Shown here piece by piece: positions 55,700-64,000 of a DNA stretch of 64,000 bases. The notes under the pieces are model-generated. The model made no database searches, was not told the origin of the DNA, and saw only the letters and a program-made list of their open reading frames with translations. Source of the stretch: Diphasiastrum complanatum (taxonomy: Eukaryota > Streptophyta > Lycopodiopsida > Lycopodiales > Lycopodiaceae); the NCBI GenBank assembly GCA_029204225.1, contig CM055096.1, positions 44,379,967 to 44,443,966 of the forward strand, in the 5' to 3' direction. Numbering within the stretch: position 1 is the first letter of the stretch; each line of letters starts with the position of its first letter. A program made the position numbers and the translations under genes.

Positions 55700-56340
55700 G
55701 GGCAGGATGATTAGTTTGCTGCTTGGAAGGACAAGAGAGCAATAGTTTTATTTTAAGGAGAGATTACGGCAGCAGAGATCTAATATAGGAGCATGAGCAC
55801 TCTAACAGATGGACATTGCAAATGCTCAATTTTTTCTTGTCCCCTATCACCATCTCAAGAAAAGCCCATTTTACGCTCTCAATGATCTTCTAAAATCAAA
55901 TTCGATTGTGATACAATCAATTAGTCATGGCGATCCTATTAGCATTGCTGGTAGCACTTCTGCACAAGACCACAACCAAGGATTTCACAAACAAAGATGT
56001 TTGATCCATTTCTCAATGCTAGCAATCATCTAACAACGTCCGCTGAGTTATTTCCTTTCCATCCACTCAACACAAAATCCAAAAACACCCCACCACATTC
56101 CCATGTGCTCTTGTCAATTGCTCTCATCTCCATCCATCAACAATCCCTTCACAAAAAAAAACCCACCTTCAATCCCTCCTCGAATTCCACCCATAGAGAT
56201 TTCAGATCTCTTCTATCCTTAATCTTCCTTCAACTGGCTTTAACCGCACATCACACAACCATGTTTCTCGAAATCTATTAGCTCATTGGTACCATACTTC
56301 ATGGAAGTAGTAGTATATCTAGCGTCCCTCAGTGTATTGC
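55700..56340 (+). other. non-repetitive island with unassigned frames
   Basis: Lies between the two direct repeats and differs in composition from them. Plus-strand frames at 55809-56033 (74 codons) and 55997-56281 (94 codons) overlap. They lack recognisable motifs and are probably not genes; a captured gene fragment is possible. Confidence 0.25.
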
Positions 56341-56465
56341 AAAAAAGAAGAAAGAATATTGCACCCAACTTAACACATGTTTTTTTATTTTAAAAAACAT
56401 TCCGACCCAGTACGTTCTGACCCAAAAGCGTCGGAGAGGGTTTCTAAGGGACACATATATAAATA

Positions 56466-56770
56466 TGTCTATCAATGTAAATAGCCCCATTTTGGTGTCT
56501 CTATCACTCGAGAAAGTCAAAATTTGCTACCTAACATATGATTTTGTTGCTTATTACTTGACATGGCTCTATCAAGTGACTAGACTCAACAAATAATATA
56601 TTAAGACAACTCAAGTTCAACCCCTTGTCAAACCCCTATTACACGTGATGACTCAAATTTTATGTCTATGCATGGTTTTGTTGCTTATCACTCGACATGG
56701 CTCATCAAGTGATCAGACTCAACCAATCCCAAGTCTAGTATACTGAGATAGCTCATATTACATGAGATAA
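56466..56770. repeat. direct repeat, copy 2
   Basis: Matches 55153-55439. It is bracketed by two copies of GGGTTTCTAAGGGACACATA (about 56439 and 56782), which suggests local duplication. Confidence 0.85.
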
Positions 56771-56809
56771 GGGTCAGAAAGGGTTTCTAAGGGACACATA
56801 TATAGCAAA

Positions 56810-57236
56810 TTAATTAATACTTTATAAACTAAATAATGTCCACAACTTATATGCGCCATCAAACCACATATTTACATTTGTCTTTTTTTTTTAAATCACA
56901 AAATTCTCTTAAACACATGGTCATTTTGTACCAACCATATCAAATCATCTACTTGTCTTATATCAAATCAAAATACAATTAATACTCATTTGTCCTTTTC
57001 AAAAAATCATCAAAATCTTATAAAAAAACATGGTCCTCTTGTACCCAAAATATGTCATATCAATCACATGCTTTTGTCCTTAAAAATTCATGCTTAAAAA
57101 TATGTCATATCACCCACATGCTTTTGTCCTCAAAAAATATTTATAAAATTAGAGTCAAATCATTTTTTTTATTTCCATAATTTGTCATTTTGACAAACCA
57201 CTCGCCATATGACACTTTCTAGCATGCAAAAAAAAA
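56810..57236. other. AT-rich, no gene seen
   Basis: Contains two copies of a phrase around ATATGTCATATCA.CACATGCTTTTGTCCT (57052 and 57101). Nothing else was recognised. Confidence 0.5.
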
Positions 57237-57316
57237 TTGTGTGGCACTGCCACGCGTGGCAAAAAAAATGCGTGGCAGAGCCATGTGACACTTGAAATCT
57301 GGAAAATGAATATAAA
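57237..57316 (+). promoter_or_regulatory. CACGCGTGG palindrome and TATA box
   Basis: GTGGCACTGCCACGCGTGGC (57240) and TGCGTGGCAGAGCCATGTGAC (57269) repeat the motif of the array at 34.7-35.2 kb. TATAAA at 57311-57316 is about 570 bp before the ATG of the next gene. Probably the promoter of that gene, an element terminus, or both. Confidence 0.55.
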
Positions 57317-57409
57317 GGCCCTCATTCAATATTTCTCCACGCTTTCTTGTGGATTTCTTGAGGCTCTCAAGCTCTCACTCTCAAGCTCTCACTCTCAAGC
57401 TTTCAATCT

Positions 57410-57814
<405 letters not shown>

Positions 57815-57883
57815 ACATTCATTTTTTACATTTGATATCTTTCCAAGTTCTTTTCACAACTTCATATCTTTCTCTCAATAGTC

Positions 57884-59002
57884 ATGTTTACTAGTGGTAG
57901 CGGAGCATCAAGGAGGAGGCCAAGATCCTCTTCCGGTGGAAGAGGACAAGCCTCAGGATCGGATTCCGATCGAGTGCAAGATTTTTATACTATGCTATCT
58001 CCCGAGGAAAGGCAAAGGATGAAAGCCCTTTGTCTTTCCAAAGGAGAATCCGATCAAAAAGATCGTGGATTCGTTTCGACGGACATGCCGTCGGAAGAAT
58101 CCACGAATATTTTCTATGACCTTGATGAGGATAGTTCCATCATCATGGACATTAGGGGTAAGGTCATCATCAATAGATTGCACGACCTTACTCTTAAATA
58201 CTTTGGTCAACAAGGCCAAGGGGACAAAGACAAGATACTTGATATATTGTACCGTGAGTTTCCACAACCAAATCAATTTAATGACAAATGGGCGAAGACG
58301 AGTATGTGTACGCATATTTGTCATAAGCGCCAATCATTAAGACGATTATGTAGTAAAGGCAAGAAGAGGCCGGGATGGGCATCTAAAAAAGATTGGGAAA
58401 AAGTTGTTTATGAATCCAAGCATCCTAATCCCGAGCGCTTTAAGCAACAAAGAGAGGCAACAAAATCGAGGCTTAATCTTTTAGGCCAATCTCACCTTGG
58501 ATCGGGAGGCAAGGCCAATATGCATGCCCAATTTGTAAGCAATTCTCTTTTAGCCTAATTGCATTTCATATGTTTATTGTTTATCAATATTTTTTTTGCT
58601 TTTTTCTAATCATCGATTTGTGTTGATGTAGGTTGAAGATTATGGGTGTAAGTATACAAATGCCGAGTACAATATTGAATATCGCCATGGCTATAGTGCC
58701 TTGGTTGATCATCTTGTGGCACAAGGCGTACATCCAAGGGTAAATTTTTGTTACATAATTTGTATTTCTCTTATTTTTTATACACAATTTTTATTTCATT
58801 TCAATTTTATGACATGTGTTTGGCTAATAATTATTAATTTGTTTTGTGAATGTGTATGTAGAGGGCATCCGCTTCCTTTGTGGAAGAAAATACGGGAGGA
58901 AATCAAGGAGAAGAAGGGAATGAAGATGAAGGGGACGAAGGCGAAGACGAAAGACAAGATTGGGCTTCGGACAATGATGAGGGAGAAGATAGCGAAGACT
59001 AA
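57884..59002 (+). CDS. three-exon CACTA-associated protein, Transposase_24-like
   Basis: Exons 57884-58534, 58632-58739 and 58862-59002 all have GT..AG introns and join in frame to 299 residues without a stop. The N-terminus is Ser/Arg/Gly-rich (RRRPRSSSGGRGQ); the middle has MDIRGKVIINRLHDLTLKYF, KTSMCTHICHKRQSLRRLCS, RPGWASKKDWEKVVYESK, then RLNLLGQSHLGSGGKANMHA, resembling the W..F..NK..R......HTxGSKSF pattern of the plant Ptta/En/Spm family (PF03004). The C-terminus is strongly acidic (EGNEDEGDEGEDE). In CACTA elements the second protein binds subterminal repeats, and the CACGCGTGG palindrome lies just upstream. It is intact, unlike nearly everything else here. Family assignment is by pattern only. 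Confidence 0.72.
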
Positions 59003-59579
59003 GAAGCCTACTATTACTTCTTAGATTTGATGTATTTTTAGTATTTGCAAAAGTAGAAAAAAAAAATATTAGTATCAATGCTCTTTTCATGAATTAGATG
59101 CAAATATGTACACTTTTTTGAATTATGAATATAAACTTTTGTATTTGATCATCTCTATCTCATTATGTATGGAATGATTGTTTATTGTTTATGTTTTTCT
59201 ATTTTATCTTGTATAAATTTGTTGTAAATATATACAAACAATAAAAAAACAAACAAAACATCAATTTAAGATGATAAAAACATACCTCGTCTATTGTTTG
59301 GATGATCTTTAATTCCTTCTAATATGCATCTCTTTTTTTCTCTATATAAGCAAAAAACTAAAACCAAATCATTTTTAGATTACAAATCAATCAACAAAAT
59401 GATAATTGTTATAATACAAATCAAAGAATCATTGTTAAATTAAAAATTATTAATCATTGTTACATCAATCTCACCATGTTTAAGCTATGAAAATGCACTT
59501 TATGACTCAAATGTAATCTATCAAAATTTAGAATGCATAATATATATCATGAATAAACAATGAAAAACTAACAAACAAA

Positions 59580-59581
<2 letters not shown>
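59003..59581. other. 3' flank, no gene seen
   Basis: AT-rich sequence downstream of the 57.9-kb gene. AATAAA-like motifs occur, for example near 59241. No element end was recognised. Confidence 0.5.

Positions 59582-59667
<86 letters not shown>
59582..59667. repeat. (CT)43 microsatellite
   Basis: A pure CT tract of 86 bp. No LINE copy adjoins it. Confidence 0.97.
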
Positions 59668-59670
<3 letters not shown>

Positions 59671-60299
59671 AGCTTTTCTTCAAAATTTAGAATGCCTAAC
59701 ATACCTTATGCATTTGCTTGGATTGTCTCCTTTCCTTCAAAATTGCATAGCTTTCTTCTACAAAAGTTAACAATAATATACCCTCCAAGGCCCATGCACC
59801 ACTAGTAGTGCACTGCAACACCTCTACAACCTATCTAAGCCACATCATCCAGTTCTCTTATGACTCACTGAAAGACCCATACCAACTCCACCACCATGTA
59901 TTTAGGCCTACAACGATTAATTATGACCTTGTACACATAAGGGCCCCAATTCCCTTATAGTCACAATTAACTTATGGGTTGTTGGTCTACTTATCCCTAG
60001 CACGGACACGCTACTCGAGACCAGTCATGGGCATGACATCTGCTGCTGATCAGTGCCATCATCTTCAATATTTACAATAGATGGATTGGTTGTGTCTTCT
60101 TCCATCTATATAGCTTTGGGCTGAGTGGGATCTTTTTGAACTTTCTCCCCTCGATCTGGCCGACTAATTGAACCATCATCCTGATGGTCAATTATTATTC
60201 AACTACTGTTTTGTGAAGCTCCTTTGTTGACAATCATAGAATCGAGTGCCGATGTCGATGGCATTGTCTCTATTTTTTTGACCTTGCAAATGCAACATT
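59668..60299. other. no gene seen
   Basis: A near-palindrome TGCACCACTAGTAGTGCA lies at about 59801-59818. Otherwise nothing was recognised. Confidence 0.45.
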
Positions 60300-61290
60300 T
60301 CACTTATAATAAATTGAAATACTTGCACAGATGAGAAATTTGCGACATGAACATAGAGAATTTACAATTTTTCATCAAGTGTAGAAATGCTCGGAAGGAA
60401 ATTTGTCCAAAATTTATTTCTTCTCCTTTTGGTGCCCCTAGGAGGTAGCCCATATTAGTCAAAGATATGGTTGTGTCCGCATTTGTACAATATAACATGG
60501 TTGCAATATTTACAAAAATTTCATAGTTGAACACTTAACATCATTGAAATTTTATATCCTTTAGCAGGCACCCAATAGCTTGTCCCATGGAATAGACCTT
60601 ATTCATCCACCTCCTATTGTTTGGTGCACTTTCTGATATTGGTAGTCCTAATGCAGCAGCAACATACACTTCTTCTATGATTGATACATTCAAATTCCGT
60701 ACATTTACCGCAATGCTAAGTCAATTGTATATAGTATCCCGACTATAAAATTTTCACATGCAATTGTCAAGGCCACCGAAAAATCAATGATAAGAGTCTC
60801 CTTCAATCTACACTTCACCGCGAGCGGTGCATTCTGCTCAAAATGTGGTCCTGGACAGATTTTCCACTTCACAATAGTTGGTACTGATCCCGCCATCTCC
60901 AAACTTCTGATTGTAAAGAGCTGGATAAAGTAAACTCTTGCATTAGCAATACCCATCTCTTGCAATAGCAGTACCCACCTGGCGATTCGTCTTGATGGAT
61001 CTCCTTTATTTATAAGTACTTCAGTGCAAAATGATCCGCATGGAACAAGAAAGGATATCTGAGCAAATAATGTTGGAACTTTGTTATTACATAAATTAGT
61101 CTCAATGCTTCTCTTTCTGTTGCTGGATAATTTATTTATAAGCTAGATAACTGATGCCCTGACAGTTGATAAATTAATACTTCTTCGAGTCATCTTTCTG
61201 ACTGAGGGTTACTCCAATTGCGAATGCAAAAACATCGACATAAACATGGAATGCTCTTACCCAATTTGGGGGCATAAGACTAGAGTTTCC
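60300..61290 (-). pseudogene. gypsy fragment: RNase H joined to a post-pol ORF
   Basis: On the minus strand RNase H reads FHVYVDVFAFAIGVTLSQ (about 61265-61212), a stop-ridden stretch, and SRRIARWVLLLQE (about 61000). It is then joined directly to an ORF with VYFIQLFTIRSLEMAGSVPT, VKWKICPG and CRLKETLIIDFSVALTIACE (to about 60750), and further, out of frame, KGYKISMM and NFCKYCNH (about 60560-60490). The integrase is missing. The second part matches 63560-64000 on the plus strand. Dead copy. Confidence 0.65.
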
Positions 61291-61339
61291 ATTATTTTTT
61301 ACTTTAATCACTTATTCTTTGGCTTGCATGGCAACGTGA

Positions 61340-63140
61340 TCAAGGCTGAATGTCAACGATCATTCGAATTACTGAAGCAGAAACTAATGGACACCCTAAT
61401 TCTAAGATTGTTTGATTGAGTAAGGACATTTCATGTTTATGTGGATGTTTCATCATTCGCAATTGGGGTCATCCTAAGTTAGAAGAACGATGAGAGACTA
61501 TCTTGTGTATTATGCAGGGCATCAATGAGCATATCAAAAAAGAACTATTCGGCTACAAAACGTGAAGAACTTGGGATGATTTTCTCAGTGAAGAAGTTTC
61601 GACACTATTTGTTGGGATATTTCTTTGTCTTCCATGTCGACCACTATGCACTCAAGCATATGGTGAATAAGCCAGATCTACTAGGCTGAATAGCAAGATG
61701 GGTGCTATTGCTCTAGGAATTTGATTACCAAGTGGAGGTACAACAAGGGAAGTACCAAGTGGAGGTATGATAAGGGAAGTACCACACTAATGCAGATTAT
61801 TTATCGCGCCTTAGTACAAGATCTGTTGCTGAGAACCTAAGCGATAATTTCCAGATGATAATATTATGTTTTTATCAACTAAACATTCTCTATATCCAGA
61901 TATTATTGACTACCTACAAAATAAGAATTATCCTGCTAGTTTTGACTTGGAACAAAAGACGGTCTTTCAACATAAGGTTGGACCATATTTGATAAAGAAT
62001 AATGTACTATACAAAATGGGACCAGATGAAGAACTTCGCAGATGTCTTGAATTTGACATTTGAAAGATTATTCGAGCATTACACTCATAAAATGCTGGTG
62101 GACATTTTGCAATTGTCAATACCATGAAGAAGATTTTGAATGCCAAATATTGGTGGCCAACTATGTACAAAGATGTTGCAGTGTTTATTAAAACTTGTGA
62201 TCCATGCCAATGAGTCGAAAAACCAACTCCTTCAATGCATTGGCCACTCACCCCAATACTTCCACTTCCACCATTTGAGAAGTGGGGCATTGACTTTGTC
62301 GGATAAATCAAGTCGGTCACTCGTTATATCAAAAAAAGCTATATTCTAGTAGCAACTGACTACGCGACAAAGATGGTCAAAGCAGAAGCAACGAAGAAGA
62401 ATGATGCTCAAACTATTGCGAAGTTTATGTCTCAAAATATCATAACTCAATATGGTTTTCCTTCGAAATTGGTGAGCGACAGAGGAACTCATTTTTTGAA
62501 CGATACGATTTGTCTGCAAGCATCAAGCACTTCATTATTAAACATCGAAAGACAACTCCATAAAATCCGAAGGCTAATGGTTTGACTGAACAAGTCAATG
62601 GCATATTATATAAAATCCTAAACAAGATCACCACAACTCACACATCTGATTGGGACGAGAAGCTACCATCAGTTCTATGGGCTTATCGAAATGCTAAGAA
62701 AGTGACTACAAAGCAGATATCGTTCTATCTGGTTTACGACATGCACCTGATATTGTCTATCAAATTTGAAGTACCGACATATCGTGTACAAGTTGAACCT
62801 TGATCTGACGAATACTCGAGTTTAAAGGAGAGATTCTTAACGATCGAAAAGCTAGAGGAGAAAAGAAATCAAGCACTGATCGACACGACGAAGACTCAAT
62901 TGCGACGAAAGAGAAGTTGTGACTATTCGATAAAGAAGGTCGTCTTACGCGAAGGAGACTATGCTCTTCTGTATGACAATCGTCATATCAAATTTCCAGA
63001 CAAGTTGCATACTCGTTGGATGGGTCCTTACAAAGTAATTGAAATCTTTGACAATGGATCTCTCCAACTAGCAGATCTATAGGGAAATTTGCAATCAACA
63101 AGAGTAAATGGCTCTTGCGTAAAAACAAATTGCTTGTAAA
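61340..63140 (+). pseudogene. gypsy pol: RNase H and integrase
   Basis: Plus-strand RNase H: ECQRSFELLKQKLMDTLILR, FHVYVDVSSFAIGVILS, NYSATKREELGMIFSVKKFR and HYLLGYFFVFHVDHYALK (61350-61680), then ADYLSRLS. Integrase: LEQKTVFQ, WWPTMYKDVAVFIKTCDPCQ (zinc region), GIDFVG, YILVATDYATKMVKAEAT, ITQYGFPSKLVSDRGTHFLN (second catalytic Asp), QVNGILYKILNKI, WDEKLPSVLWAYRNAKK, and the C-terminal RWMGPYKVIEIFDNGSLQLA. Several stops (for example near 61420, 61690, 62062 and 62583). The IARW-type linker between RNase H and integrase and the PYKVIEIFDNGSLQL end place it in Ty3/gypsy. Confidence 0.82.
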
Positions 63141-63559
63141 TATTTTCATTTTTATTTATTTAAGCTATTTAATTATTTTAATTGTTTAATTATTTTGATT
63201 ATTTTATTTTTTATATTTATTTTATGAGTTTATTATTTATTTTTATTTTATGAGTTTATTATTTATTTATTCTTTCACCTATTCGATGTATATTTGTTAG
63301 CTTCCTTTCGATTATTTGCTCCAAAGTTGTCTGATATATCAAATAAGTTTTTTTTTTAGCTCGAACATTCAAATTCATAGAAAAAATATTCTAAAGCATC
63401 GAATAGTCGGTCTATTGATTCTATACTCATTTCTCTGATTTTCTCGTCATTTTTGTTTTACCTCACCAATGTTTACGATTGAGCTTTTATGATTTCATGC
63501 TTACTCGCTCGCTAAATGCTACCATCGCGATCCATTGTCATTTGCAATTGTATCTTCAA
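63141..63559. other. spacer between pol and the next ORF
   Basis: AT-rich, with TTTATTTAT repeats at 63150-63270. No LTR ends or primer site were seen, so pol and the following ORF look like parts of one element. Confidence 0.5.
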
Positions 63560-64000
63560 TCAGCTCTACCTAACAGCTATGGCTATTGGATCAACAGTTC
63601 CAACTAATGTTAACTGGAAGGTGAGGAGTCAGATGAATCTCAAAAATCTTCAGATGCTGGCTGATTAATGCAGATTGGGATACATGTTACAAATTGATTT
63701 TTCAATAGCGCTGATCGAGGCTAGCAATGAGTTCATCCAAAGATTGGTGGATGTCACGGACTTTGTAGTCTCAACGCAGGTTCATGGCATCCGTATGGTT
63801 ATTCCGAAGCCATGTTTGCTGCAGTGCTTCACTCGCCTACTGATGACATTGTCCCTCCAGCTTTATCAAGGGAGGACATAGATGAAGCCAACATCTTCCG
63901 TGACATTTTTTTCATGCCGAGCAAAGGATATAAGATATCCATGATCAGTGACACAGCCTTTTGCAATTTTTGTAAATATTGTAACCATATCCTTTTTGTT
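63560..64000 (+). pseudogene. gypsy post-pol ORF, second copy (partial)
   Basis: Begins IFNQLYLTAMAIGSTVPTNV (ATG at about 63577), has NWKVRSQ, a stop near 63668, CRLGYMLQIDFSIALIEASN, and, in another frame, FMPSKGYKISMISDTAFCNF and CKYCNH near the window end. It aligns with the minus-strand ORF at 60300-60950: MAGSVPT.V.WK, CRL...IDFS.AL..A.., KGYKISM and NFCKYCNH. The product is unrecognised. The element may continue beyond the window. Confidence 0.6.

Noticed and set aside
59801-59818. CACTAGTAGTG palindrome as the CACTA terminus
   Set aside because: No matching inverted end at 34.7 kb and no target duplication; too short to call.

Overview
The window looks like a repeat-dominated stretch of land-plant nuclear DNA. 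It holds spliced genes with GT..AG introns, plant-type Ty1/copia and Ty3/gypsy retrotransposons primed by initiator-Met tRNA (TGGTATCAGAGC), a CACTA (En/Spm) transposon, non-LTR elements (LINEs) and long (GA)n/(CT)n tracts. No RNA gene or CRISPR array is visible. A fern or gymnosperm with a large genome would fit, but the species cannot be told from sequence alone.

Layout. 1-3.1 kb: 5' part of a Ty3/gypsy element on the minus strand (LTR, PBS, leader, gag, start of protease). 3.1-15.0 kb: five copies of one LINE family, all on the minus strand and nearly all joined to (CT)n tracts; together they show ORF1 (Pro-rich, coiled coil, RNA-binding-like region), ORF2 (endonuclease, reverse transcriptase, C-terminal zinc-binding region) and a 30-nt 3' stem-loop with compensatory changes. 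15.5-15.8 kb: small foldback/MITE-like element with a perfect 32-bp palindrome. 16.4-21.7 kb: the only likely ordinary host gene, a minus-strand homologue of CDAN1-interacting nuclease 1 (two exons certain in frame and splice phase), its intron containing an old LTR. 22.3-23.2 kb: ruined gypsy pol.

23.4-34.7 kb: an old minus-strand copia element (H) broken by two later copia insertions: P (plus strand, LTRs with AG..CT-type ends instead of TG..CA, 5-bp target duplication) and N (minus strand, internally deleted). 34.7-53.3 kb (perhaps to 57.3 kb): a CACTA transposon whose minus-strand transposase gene is split by copia R (43.8-49.6 kb, duplication TCTTT) and whose 3' flank is split by copia F (35.5-41.6 kb, duplication ATTGA, LTRs about 99% alike, one stop codon in an otherwise open polyprotein). 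The 3' end of the CACTA carries an array of CCACGCGTGG palindromes. Inside the transposase gene, between its N-terminal exons and catalytic core, lies a SET (lysine methyltransferase-like) domain; this is the most unusual feature of the window.

53.3-57.2 kb is degenerate AT-rich repeat DNA. 57.2-59.0 kb holds an intact three-exon plus-strand gene resembling the second protein of CACTA elements, with a TATA box and the same CACGCGTGG palindrome just upstream. 60.3-64.0 kb holds two diverged copies of one Ty3/gypsy family in inverted orientation, both carrying a shared ORF downstream of pol.

Insertion order can be read from nesting: H is older than P and N; CACTA is older than R and F. Nothing here is a working operon-like system; the parts that could act together are the CACTA transposase/SET gene, the palindrome array and the 57.9-kb gene.
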